This document shows, piece by piece, positions 44,677 through 52,323 of a DNA stretch of 64,000 nucleotides; positions within the stretch are counted from its first letter, which is position 1, and each line of letters starts with the position of its first letter. Below the pieces are notes generated by a model. The model was given only the letters and a program-made list of their open reading frames with translations, had not been told where the DNA came from and searched no databases. The stretch lies in contig JAVLUG010000007.1 in the NCBI GenBank assembly GCA_031629035.1, positions 124,001-188,000 of the forward strand, read 5' to 3'. The translations under genes were made by a program, and so were the position numbers. Origin of the DNA: MVYY01 sp012517575 (GTDB lineage Bacteria; Bacteroidota; Bacteroidia; Bacteroidales; Paludibacteraceae).

Positions 44677-44778
44677 GAATTGTCAAATCAACGAATAAAC
44701 CCATCAACAATAAAAAACAAACTTTATGGTTGTAACCCGAAAAATGATAAAAAATGATGTATATTTGTGGTTGTAACC
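44668..44778 (+). repeat. 111-bp direct repeat, left copy
   Basis: 44668-44778 is identical to 46067-46177 by eye, base for base, and brackets the ATPase gene. It contains a tract of 8-nt repeat units (TCAAATCAACGAATAAAC) followed by the promoter-like part with GGTTGTAACC. The period between copies is 1399 bases. Confidence 0.88.
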
Positions 44779-44783
44779 CGAAA
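44727..44783 (+). promoter_or_regulatory. Operator-like repeat and promoter of the ATPase gene
   Basis: TGGTTGTAACCCGAAA occurs at 44727-44742 and again at 44768-44783, 41 bases apart. The -7-like TATATTTG (44760-44767) directly abuts the second copy. GGTTGTAACC is a short dyad. This looks like a promoter with two protein-binding sites 11 bases before the ATPase start. The regulator is unknown; autoregulation is a guess. Confidence 0.55.
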
Positions 44784-44794
44784 CTTATTTTAAT

Positions 44795-46012
44795 ATGATA
44801 GAAAGAGATTTTTACATCACGCAATTGGAAAATTTTATAGACAAGCCGTTTGTAAAAATCATCACAGGTATTCGGCGAAGCGGGAAATCATCTATTTTGA
44901 TCCTGTTTAAAGAGAGATTAATCGCCAAAGGGGTATCACCAGAACACATTGTATATGTTAATTTTGAAAGCTTTATTTATGCCGATCTCCGAACGGCAGA
45001 AAACCTGTATAATTATATTGCTTCCAAGTTAGCAGTCTCTAATGAAAAAAATTATCTGCTACTGGATGAAATTCAGGAAGTGGAAAATTGGGAAAAATGC
45101 GTGAATTCTTTGTTGGTTGATTATAATGTCGATATTTATCTTACGGGTTCAAATTCTCATCTGCTATCTTCAGAATTGGCTACTTTTCTTGCCGGTCGGT
45201 ATGTCGATATACCAGTATTCACCCTTTCATTCAAGGAATATCTGCGTTTTCGTTCAAGTTTTTCCAAATCTGAAGAACCCAATAAAAAAGAAGCATTTGT
45301 CCAATATTTGCGTTTAGGCGGTTTCCCTTCCATTCACATCGCCGATTATAACGAGGAGAGCGCCTATAAGATTGTTTTCGACATCTACTCTTCCATCATT
45401 TTGCGTGATACGGTGCAACGTTACCATATACGCGATGTTGAGCTACTCGAAAGAGTGATGCGATATGTTTTTGATAATATTGGTAATACCTTCTCAGGGA
45501 AGAATGTAGCCGATTATTTTAAAAGTCAGCAACGTAAAATAGACATAAATACGGTGTATAATTACCTGAATGCGCTGGAAGGAGCTTATATTATTTACCG
45601 TGTACCAAGATATGACGTAAAAGGGAAAGAAATTTTAAAAACGCAGGAGAAATATTATTTGAGTGACATCTCTTTGCTTTATGCTACTATGGGTTATAAA
45701 GATCGTATGGTGTCCGGTGTGCTGGAGAATATGGTTTTCCTCGAACTCAAAAGGAGGAATTATGCGGTCTATACTGGCAATTCCGATTCACGGGAAATCG
45801 ATTTTATTGCCGAGAAACAGGGGGAGAAACTATATGTGCAGGTAGCCTATAAATTGGAAAGCAGGGAAACCGTTGATCGGGAATTTTCTCCATTACTGGA
45901 TATAAGGGATCAATATCCCAAGTATGTAGTAACGATGGACGATTTTTGGAAAGAAAATGTAGAAGGTGTTCAACATGTACACATTTCAGACTATTTATTA
46001 ATGGAATTTTAA
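44795..46012 (+). CDS. AAA-type ATPase with DUF4143 domain
   Basis: A 405-residue protein: Walker A GIRRSGKSS (residues 25-33), Walker B YLLLDEIQ (around 88-95), sensor-like YLTGSNSHLLSSELATFLAGR, then a DUF4143 domain. Its C-terminal part (VFLELKRRNY, REIDFIAE, YVQVAY) looks like a PD-(D/E)xK nuclease-like fold. The family is common and mobile in Bacteroidetes, and its function is not established. It stands between fnlB and fnlC, bounded by a 111-bp direct repeat, with its own operator-like promoter, so it is an insertion in the sugar operon. Confidence 0.88.
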   Translation: MIERDFYITQLENFIDKPFVKIITGIRRSGKSSILILFKERLIAKGVSPEHIVYVNFESFIYADLRTAENLYNYIASKLAVSNEKNYLLLDEIQEVENWEKCVNSLLVDYNVDIYLTGSNSHLLSSELATFLAGRYVDIPVFTLSFKEYLRFRSSFSKSEEPNKKEAFVQYLRLGGFPSIHIADYNEESAYKIVFDIYSSIILRDTVQRYHIRDVELLERVMRYVFDNIGNTFSGKNVADYFKSQQRKIDINTVYNYLNALEGAYIIYRVPRYDVKGKEILKTQEKYYLSDISLLYATMGYKDRMVSGVLENMVFLELKRRNYAVYTGNSDSREIDFIAEKQGEKLYVQVAYKLESRETVDREFSPLLDIRDQYPKYVVTMDDFWKENVEGVQHVHISDYLLMEF

Positions 46013-46022
46013 TTTTGACGCA

Positions 46023-46060
46023 TAACAAGTAACAAGTGACGCGTTATTTGTTACTTGTTA
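46023..46060 (+). repeat. Inverted repeat after the ATPase gene
   Basis: TAACAAGTAACAA (46023-46035) and TTGTTACTTGTTA (46048-46060) form a perfect 13-bp stem with a 12-base loop, 10 bases after the ATPase stop. No T-run follows. It joins the right copy of the 111-bp repeat. Confidence 0.6.
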
Positions 46061-46066
46061 CTGATC

Positions 46067-46177
46067 ACGCGTTACGAATTGTCAAATCAACGAATAAACC
46101 CATCAACAATAAAAAACAAACTTTATGGTTGTAACCCGAAAAATGATAAAAAATGATGTATATTTGTGGTTGTAACC
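46067..46177 (+). repeat. 111-bp direct repeat, right copy
   Basis: Identical to 44668-44778. It keeps the first operator-like copy of TGGTTGTAACCCGAAA (46126-46141) and TATATTTG, but the second operator copy is cut after GGTTGTAACC. No ATPase gene follows. It is therefore a solitary promoter fragment, left by duplication or deletion. Confidence 0.88.
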
Positions 46178-46320
46178 ATAAAAAGTTGATAAATGAAAGA
46201 AAAGTTTATATGCTTTATTTTTGATAGTATTTGAAACTTAAAATATAGTTGATATATCACAATGAAACGACCGTTAAACTTGTTGACAAATTTATAACTT
46301 AAGAGAACAAAGTTATTTTA

Positions 46321-46432
46321 TTGTCAAATCAACAAATCAACGAGCGATCTGTGAGGAGTAACGAGTGACGAGTGATGAGTGACAAGTGGAGAGTAATGAG
46401 TGATGGGTTACAGATCACGAATATAAAGGTAT
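46321..46432 (+). repeat. Degenerate GAGTGACGAGTG-type repeats
   Basis: A short ATCAACGA tract is followed by repeated variants of gagtaacgagtgacgagtgatgagtgacaag. The tract is bounded by GATCTGT and ACAGATC as an inverted pair. The 435-base gap 46013-46447 holds only this, the hairpin and the right copy of the 111-bp repeat, plus AT-rich sequence. Confidence 0.55.
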
Positions 46433-46447
46433 CAAGATTTGTAAAAT

Positions 46448-47275
46448 ATGGGGAAAAAAGGAAAAGATATTATTCAGGCTAAAGGGTTCACCATTGAAGT
46501 TATTACAAATGATTTTGTAAATGATTTTATTTCATTGACAGATATTGCAAAATATAAGAGTGATGAGCCTAACGATGTGATTAAAAATTGGATGAGAAGT
46601 AAAGATACCATCGAGTTTTTAGGACTTTGGGAACTATTGAATAATCCCGATTTTAAACCCGTCGAATTCGACGGGTTTAAAAAAGAAGCAGGGTATAATG
46701 CATTCACCATGTCTCCAAAGAAATGGATTGAAAACACAAATGCTATTGGACTTATTTCCAGAGCAGGACGAAATGGCGGAACTTTTGCTCATAAAGATAT
46801 TGCTTTCGAATTTGCTTCATGGGTCTCGGCCGAATTCAAACTATATATAATTAAAGATTACGAACGTTTAAAACAAGATGAAACCAATCGGCTGTCTTTA
46901 GCTTGGAATGTAAAAAGAGAGATATCCAAATTAAATTATAAAATACATACAGAGGCAATTAAGACCTGTTTAATTACGAAAGAATTATCAAAGTTTCATC
47001 AAAGCATAACCTATGCTTCTGAAGCAGACGTATTGAATGTGGCATTATTTGGAATGACAGCAAAAGAATGGCATGAACAAAATCCCGATTTGAAGGGAAA
47101 TTTAAGAGATTATGCGTCTATACATCAATTATTGGTTTTAGCCAATATGGAGAGTTATAATGCAATTCTTATAAAACAAGGAATTTCCCAACAGGAAAGG
47201 CTTTTTTTACTCAATAAAATGGCGATAGAGCAATTGAAAGTTATAGAAAATCATCACGGGAAACTTCTTCCCTGA
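46448..47275 (+). CDS. KilA-N domain protein
   Basis: A 275-residue protein. An N-terminal KilA-N DNA-binding domain (ISLTDIAKYKSDEPNDVIKNWMR, then FTMSPKKWIENTNAIGLISRAGRNGGTFAHKDIAFEFASWVS) is followed by a C-terminal region YASEADVLNVALFGMTAKEW, also common in these proteins. KilA-N occurs in phage and mobile-element proteins; the cellular role of the chromosomal copies is unknown. It lies alone between the ATPase remnant repeat and fnlC and has no relation to sugar synthesis. Confidence 0.88.
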   Translation: MGKKGKDIIQAKGFTIEVITNDFVNDFISLTDIAKYKSDEPNDVIKNWMRSKDTIEFLGLWELLNNPDFKPVEFDGFKKEAGYNAFTMSPKKWIENTNAIGLISRAGRNGGTFAHKDIAFEFASWVSAEFKLYIIKDYERLKQDETNRLSLAWNVKREISKLNYKIHTEAIKTCLITKELSKFHQSITYASEADVLNVALFGMTAKEWHEQNPDLKGNLRDYASIHQLLVLANMESYNAILIKQGISQQERLFLLNKMAIEQLKVIENHHGKLLP

Positions 47276-47350
47276 AAGTACAATTTATTAATTCGACACA
47301 AATATTTTTCTTATTACAATTTACGGTTTATAAAGAACTATTTATTCATA

Positions 47351-48649
47351 ATGACAAAAGTTACATCATCTATAAAGAAACTGAAAGTCCTGACAGTAGT
47401 AGGCACACGCCCGGAAATCATTCGTCTTTCGCGTGTCATGGCCAAGCTGGACGAATCGGAAGCCATTGAACATGTAACAGTACATACCGGGCAAAACTAC
47501 GATTACGAACTGAATGAAATATTTTACAACGACTTGGAGATTCGCAAACCGGACTACTTTTTGAATGCGGCAGGAAAGAATGCCACCGAAACGGCGGGAC
47601 AAATCCTTATCAACATCGATCCGGTGCTGGAAAAAGAACAACCCGATGCCTTTTTGGTTCTGGGCGATACCAACTCGTGCCTTTGTTCTATTGCAGCCAA
47701 GAAGCGGCACATTCCCATTTTTCATATGGAAGCGGGTAACCGTTGTTTCGACCAACGCGTTCCTGAAGAAAGTAACCGTAAAATAGTGGATCATATTGCA
47801 GATATCAATCTTACGTACAGTTCCATTGCGCGGGAATACCTCTTGCGGGAAGGACTGCCGGCCGACCGAATCATCAAAACGGGCAGTCCAATGTATGAGG
47901 TGCTGATGCATTACCTGCCGAAAATTCAACAATCCCCTGTTTTGGAACAATTGGGGCTTGAAAAGGAAAAATATTTTGTGGTTTCGGCACACCGAGAGGA
48001 AAACATTAACTCGGAAAAGAATTTCTTTCATTTGGTGGAAATTCTCAATTTGATTGCAGAACACTATGGATTTCCCGTGATTGTTTCCACTCATCCGCGA
48101 ACGCGAAAAATGATTGAAGAAAAGCAAGTGCGTTTTCATCCGTTGGTACAGCTGATGAAACCGATGGGCTTTAGCGATTATAATTGGTTGCAGATAAATG
48201 CGTATGCCGTGTTGTCCGACAGCGGAACCATATCGGAAGAATCCTCCATTTTGAATTTTAGGGCATTAAACATTCGCGAAGCACACGAACGCCCCGAAGC
48301 GATGGAAGAAGCGGCAGTGATGATGGTGGGGCTGAATCCCGAACGGGTAATGCAAGGACTTATCCAGTTACAATATCAAATTACAGGCACCAATCAAATC
48401 AACGAATCAACAAATCAACAAATCAACAACCAATCAAATTCACAAATCAACGCATCAACAAATCAACGCATCAACAACCTTTCAAATCAACGAATCAACA
48501 ATTTTCCAAATCAACACATCAACGCATCAACGCATCAACAACTCCTCCGTCCCGTTGCCGATTACTCCATGCCTAACGTGAGTGACAAAGTGGTGCGCAT
48601 CATTATTTCGTATACCAATTATGTCAAAAGAGTAGTGTGGGGAGAATAA
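47351..48649 (+). CDS. fnlC: UDP-N-acetyl sugar 2-epimerase (FnlC/CapG/WbjD) with repeat insertion
   Basis: A 432-residue WecB-family non-hydrolysing 2-epimerase, the third step of UDP-L-FucNAc synthesis. It opens KVLTVVGTRPEIIRL and has VHTGQNYDYEL, FHMEAGNRCFDQRVPEE, SAHREENIN and LSDSGTISEESSIL. Family members are ~375 residues. The excess is an Asn/Gln/Ser/Thr-rich block at about residues 348-397 made of an 8-residue repeat (such as QINASTNQ and RINNLSNQ), coded by the 8-nt DNA repeat. After it the normal C-terminus resumes (PVADYSMPNVSDKVVRII). The insert is in frame and in a probable surface loop, so the enzyme may remain active. Confidence 0.9.
   Translation: MTKVTSSIKKLKVLTVVGTRPEIIRLSRVMAKLDESEAIEHVTVHTGQNYDYELNEIFYNDLEIRKPDYFLNAAGKNATETAGQILINIDPVLEKEQPDAFLVLGDTNSCLCSIAAKKRHIPIFHMEAGNRCFDQRVPEESNRKIVDHIADINLTYSSIAREYLLREGLPADRIIKTGSPMYEVLMHYLPKIQQSPVLEQLGLEKEKYFVVSAHREENINSEKNFFHLVEILNLIAEHYGFPVIVSTHPRTRKMIEEKQVRFHPLVQLMKPMGFSDYNWLQINAYAVLSDSGTISEESSILNFRALNIREAHERPEAMEEAAVMMVGLNPERVMQGLIQLQYQITGTNQINESTNQQINNQSNSQINASTNQRINNLSNQRINNFPNQHINASTHQQLLRPVADYSMPNVSDKVVRIIISYTNYVKRVVWGE
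48391..48541 (+). repeat. In-frame 8-nt repeat array inside fnlC
   Basis: About 150 bases built of ATCAACGA, ATCAACAA and ATCAACGC units. Three 8-nt units equal 24 bases, so the reading frame returns every 8 codons and gives an 8-residue peptide repeat. The same unit fills gaps at 42826-43015, 43397-43508, 44683-44715, 46080-46111 and 53586-53649. Confidence 0.85.
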
Positions 48650-48653
48650 AAAA

Positions 48654-49694
48654 ATGAATGAATTTACCACTAAAATCATCCCAAAATTCAGAGCGTTATT
48701 GGTTACCGATGAGGAAATTATCGGAGCCAGAGGATATAACATTTTAAAGTACGATATCAACACAGCTCGGTTGTCCAAACAATCAGCTGTTATTGATCGG
48801 AAATATGCAATTCTTTCCCAATTTTTTTTGACACGAAGATTTTTTAGGGCTGAAATAACCAATCTCTATGAATTGTCGGATGGCACGCAACTTTTAATTG
48901 CAAAAAAAGGAATTTTCAGAAAAGAAAAAAATTCAAATACTTTTTTCAAATGCTTTCACATACCTCGAGGCTCAAGACCAATGAATTTGTGTATTGACGA
49001 AAAGGACAATATTTATTTTGGCGAATATTTTTCCAATTTCGAAAAAAAACCAGTAAATATTTATGCTTCTTTCGATAAAGGTTTAACCTGGAAGATCGTA
49101 TATACTTTCCTTGAAGGTGAAATCAATCATATTCATGGTATATTTTACGATAAATATACTAATAGAAAATGGGTGGTAACAGGAGACCGCGAAAATGAAT
49201 GCATCATAGGCTATACGGATAATGACTTCCAAAATTTAAACATCGTTTTTAGAGGTGGACAAGAATATAGAACATGTAATTTGCTGTTTTTCAATGATTT
49301 TATTGTTTTTATTACTGATTCTCAATATATACCAAACGAGATAAAAAAGTTTGACAGGAAAACACTCGAAATAACTTCTCTTCAATTTATTGAAGGAAGC
49401 GGCATTTATGCCGGACAAAACAACAGTTTTTCATTTGTATCGACAACCATTGAACCATCAACCGTTAATTTGGATCAATATTCACATTTATACATTTCAG
49501 AAGATGGGTTAAAATGGGCAGAGATAGCCAAGTATAAAAAAGATAAATGGCATAAATCGGCTTTTCAATTCGGTAGCATCCAATTTCCACGATATAAAAC
49601 AAACCATTTGAATAATTTTATTGTTTATTCAGGCCGTTCCTTAAACAATATTGGAAATAAAACGGTAGTATTAGTATTAAAAGAAAAATCATGA
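48654..49694 (+). CDS. Predicted beta-propeller protein of polysaccharide locus
   Basis: A 346-residue protein with no signal peptide. It has repeated beta-strand text, one clear Asp-box (ASFDKGLTWK, about residues 130-139) and a weaker one (YISEDGLKWAE), so a sialidase-like or BNR propeller is likely. Catalytic residues of sialidases are not evident. It lies 4 bases after fnlC and overlaps the next glycosyltransferase by 4 bases. Similar proteins are seen in other O-antigen loci without known function. Confidence 0.65.
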   Translation: MNEFTTKIIPKFRALLVTDEEIIGARGYNILKYDINTARLSKQSAVIDRKYAILSQFFLTRRFFRAEITNLYELSDGTQLLIAKKGIFRKEKNSNTFFKCFHIPRGSRPMNLCIDEKDNIYFGEYFSNFEKKPVNIYASFDKGLTWKIVYTFLEGEINHIHGIFYDKYTNRKWVVTGDRENECIIGYTDNDFQNLNIVFRGGQEYRTCNLLFFNDFIVFITDSQYIPNEIKKFDRKTLEITSLQFIEGSGIYAGQNNSFSFVSTTIEPSTVNLDQYSHLYISEDGLKWAEIAKYKKDKWHKSAFQFGSIQFPRYKTNHLNNFIVYSGRSLNNIGNKTVVLVLKEKS

Positions 49695-50887
49695 GAATTG
49701 TTTTAATTACACAATATTTTTATCCAGAAAATTTCAAAAGTAATGACATTGCTTTTGAATTAGCCAAAAGAGGGCACGAAATTACTGTATTATGCGGTAT
49801 TCCAAATTATCCGAAAGGTAAATATTATAAAGGATATGGAATATTAAAAAAACGTATTGAAAAAATTTCCGGAGTGAAAATATATAGGGTAGCTCAAATA
49901 CCACGAGGAAATAATAAAATACTTTTGTCTTTAAATTATTTAAGCTATTCTTTTTTTGCTTCTGTGTGGGTTTTTTTTATGTCTATATTTAAAAAATATG
50001 ATCGGATTTTCGTTCACGCACCTTCCCCTATAACACAAGGGTTACCGGCTATATTAATGAAAAAAATACAAAAAATACCTCTTTATTTCTGGGTTTTGGA
50101 TATTTGGCCAGATGCTATGAAATCCGGTGGGGGTGTAAAAAACAAAAGAATTTTGAATATGGTGGACTGTTTAGTAAAATATATTTACAAACATTCCGAT
50201 AAGATATTAATAAGTTCTAAACGTTTTTCAGAATCAATTTTATCGAAAGGTGATTTTGCTTCGAAAATTGTATATTTTCCGAATTGGAGTTTGGATTTTT
50301 TCTTTAATGAGAACAAACATCAATCAAAGTTAGCTTTACCCAAAGGATTTATCGTCTTAATGGCAGGCAATTTAGGAACAGCACAAGATTTAAAAACAGT
50401 CTTGAAAGCTGCTCTATTATTAAAAAATCATAAACACATAAAATGGATATTTGTTGGCGATGGAAGCATGAAAGGATGGGGAGAACAATTTTCGAGAGAT
50501 AATGAATTGTCAGAAACAGTATACTTTTATGGAAAATACCCACAAAATGCAATGCCTTGGTTTTACTATCAAGCAAATGTCTTGTTGATTACATTACGAA
50601 GTGAATTTCCTCATTTAAAGATGGTTGTTCCTGCAAGATTACAATCTTACATGTCAGCAGGTAAACCCATTGTGGGAATGATTGATGGCGGAACTGTAGA
50701 CATTATCGAGGAGGCTAAGTGTGGAAAATGTGTTCCGGCCGGTGATGCTGAAGGACTATCGCAACTAATTTTTGAGATGCAAAATGAACCTTTGGAAGAG
50801 ATGGGGAAAAATGCGCGAAATTACTATAAAAACCATTTTACATTAGAGGGGTGCATGAATAATTTATGTGAAATAATGGGCATATGA
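49691..50887 (+). CDS. Glycosyltransferase, GT4 type (WbuB-like)
   Basis: A 398-residue GT-B enzyme: N-terminal LITQYFYPENFKSNDIAFELAKRGHEITVL, the middle YFWVLDIWPD segment, and the C-terminal MAGNLGTAQDLKTVL and PARLQSYMSAGKPIVG donor region. The opening and the WVLDIWPD segment are typical of WbuB, the probable L-FucNAc transferase found beside fnlABC in E. coli O26. Overlap of 4 bases on both sides (ATGA) shows tight coupling. The fnl genes upstream support FucNAc as donor sugar. Confidence 0.83.
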   Translation: MRIVLITQYFYPENFKSNDIAFELAKRGHEITVLCGIPNYPKGKYYKGYGILKKRIEKISGVKIYRVAQIPRGNNKILLSLNYLSYSFFASVWVFFMSIFKKYDRIFVHAPSPITQGLPAILMKKIQKIPLYFWVLDIWPDAMKSGGGVKNKRILNMVDCLVKYIYKHSDKILISSKRFSESILSKGDFASKIVYFPNWSLDFFFNENKHQSKLALPKGFIVLMAGNLGTAQDLKTVLKAALLLKNHKHIKWIFVGDGSMKGWGEQFSRDNELSETVYFYGKYPQNAMPWFYYQANVLLITLRSEFPHLKMVVPARLQSYMSAGKPIVGMIDGGTVDIIEEAKCGKCVPAGDAEGLSQLIFEMQNEPLEEMGKNARNYYKNHFTLEGCMNNLCEIMGI

Positions 50888-51468
50888 AAGAAAACAAATT
50901 AAGTTTAAGTTATCGTTTTTTAAAATTACTTGGATTAAATTTTTCAGAAGAAGAATATGGATCCATTTCATTTTTTGGAGCTTTTAAAAGAGGATTCAGG
51001 GGACTTATTAATGCGATACTACTGAAATATTGCATGTTTTCCGTTATTTTGTCACCCTTAAATTATAGAAAAATACGACCAATCCTTTGGCGATGGATGG
51101 GCGCAAAGGTAGGCAAAGATTGTTATATTGGTTATGAAGTTTGGGTAGATATGACTAATACACATTTAGTAGAATTGGAAGATCATGTTCATATTGCTAA
51201 CCGTTGTCTTTTACTTTGCCATCAAAGAGACTTGAGTAATTACTGTGTTGGAGATGATTATGCAAAGTTAGGATATAAAAAAGAAAAAATAATTTTAAAA
51301 AGAGGATGTTTGATTGGAATGGATTCTATGGTTATGCCAGGGGTTACAATAGGCGAAGGTGCTATTGTTGGTGCAGGTTCATTGGTTACAAAAGATATTC
51401 CTGCTTGGACAATTGCAACTGGTAGACCTGCTAAAGTCGTAAAACAAATACCAAAACGAGAACTCTGA
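50884..51468 (+). CDS. Hexapeptide acetyltransferase (WcaF/NodL type)
   Basis: A 194-residue protein with a basic amphipathic N-terminal region (residues 1-60), then hexapeptide repeats (GKDCYIGYEVWVDM, IILKRGCLIGMDSMVMPGVTIGEGAIVGAGSLV) and the usual ending VTKDIPAWTIATGRPAKVVK. It should O-acetylate a sugar of the repeat unit. It overlaps the preceding gene by 4 bases and the next by 1 base. AT-rich like the preceding transferase. Confidence 0.85.
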   Translation: MKENKLSLSYRFLKLLGLNFSEEEYGSISFFGAFKRGFRGLINAILLKYCMFSVILSPLNYRKIRPILWRWMGAKVGKDCYIGYEVWVDMTNTHLVELEDHVHIANRCLLLCHQRDLSNYCVGDDYAKLGYKKEKIILKRGCLIGMDSMVMPGVTIGEGAIVGAGSLVTKDIPAWTIATGRPAKVVKQIPKREL

Positions 51469-52310
51469 TGAATATCCTCACTTTCGATATAGAAGATTGG
51501 TACAACTGCGATTTTATCACTCCTAATTTTAATTGGGACAAGTATGAAGTGCGTATTTATGAGGGCGTTGATCGGATATTGCAGGAACTTGACAATCGTC
51601 AACTAAAAGCAACTTTTTTTTGTCTGGGTTGGATAGCAGAAAAGCATCCGGATGTGATAAGAAAAATTCATGCGCAGGGTCATCACATTGGTTGTCATTC
51701 CTATCAGCATGAATTGGCTACCCGTTTCAGCAGAGAAGAATTTAAAAATGATACCCAAAAAGCCAAATTTCTGATTGAAGATTTAATTGGTGAACGGGTA
51801 GATGCCTATCGTGCTCCGGGTTTTTCCATAACCGAAAATAATACGTGGGCATTAGAAATCTTATCAGAATTGGGTTTTCTCTATGACTGTTCCATTTTGC
51901 CTGCATCGCACGATTATGGAGGATTTCAAAGTTTTACAAATAAACAGCCGGTGTTACTGAAATTGGGAAATGGGTTGCAAATCAAGGAATTTCCTATAAA
52001 TGTTCACACCATTTTGGATAAAAGTTTTGTTTTTTCGGGAGGTGGTTTTTTCAGATTTTTCCCCTATTTTCTCATTCAACATTGGGCTAAAGATACGGAC
52101 TATCTTATGACTTATTTTCATGCCAGAGATTTTGATCCCGGCCAACCTGTGATTCAATCACTTCCATTGATTCGCAAATTCAAATCGTATGTAGGTTTAT
52201 CTACTTCGTTTGCAAAATTTCAAAAATTGCTGGATAATTTTGAATTTATGAGTATTCGTGAGGCAGATAAAGTGATTGATTGGAAAAATTCTCAAAGTAT
52301 TGATTTATGA
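51468..52310 (+). CDS. Polysaccharide deacetylase, NodB type
   Basis: A 280-residue deacetylase. The catalytic Asp and metal Asp are in FDIEDWYN, the metal histidines in HSYQHE, and motif 3 is YRAPGFS. The final segment contains YFHARDFDPGQP, typical of the DUF3473-like extension of exopolysaccharide-associated deacetylases. It would remove N-acetyl groups from the lipid-linked or finished glycan. The start overlaps the acetyltransferase stop by one base. Confidence 0.88.
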   Translation: MNILTFDIEDWYNCDFITPNFNWDKYEVRIYEGVDRILQELDNRQLKATFFCLGWIAEKHPDVIRKIHAQGHHIGCHSYQHELATRFSREEFKNDTQKAKFLIEDLIGERVDAYRAPGFSITENNTWALEILSELGFLYDCSILPASHDYGGFQSFTNKQPVLLKLGNGLQIKEFPINVHTILDKSFVFSGGGFFRFFPYFLIQHWAKDTDYLMTYFHARDFDPGQPVIQSLPLIRKFKSYVGLSTSFAKFQKLLDNFEFMSIREADKVIDWKNSQSIDL

Positions 52311-52323
52311 TAATTTCATTATT

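Noticed and set aside
47366..48139. Long open frame (257 codons) on the minus strand inside fnlC
   Set aside because: It mirrors a clearly conserved 2-epimerase on the plus strand and has no recognisable domain. Similar antisense frames occur under hisD, lysS and others.
48391..48541. Possible CRISPR array
   Set aside because: Units are 8 nt, contiguous and without spacers, and are part of an open reading frame. No cas genes are in the window.
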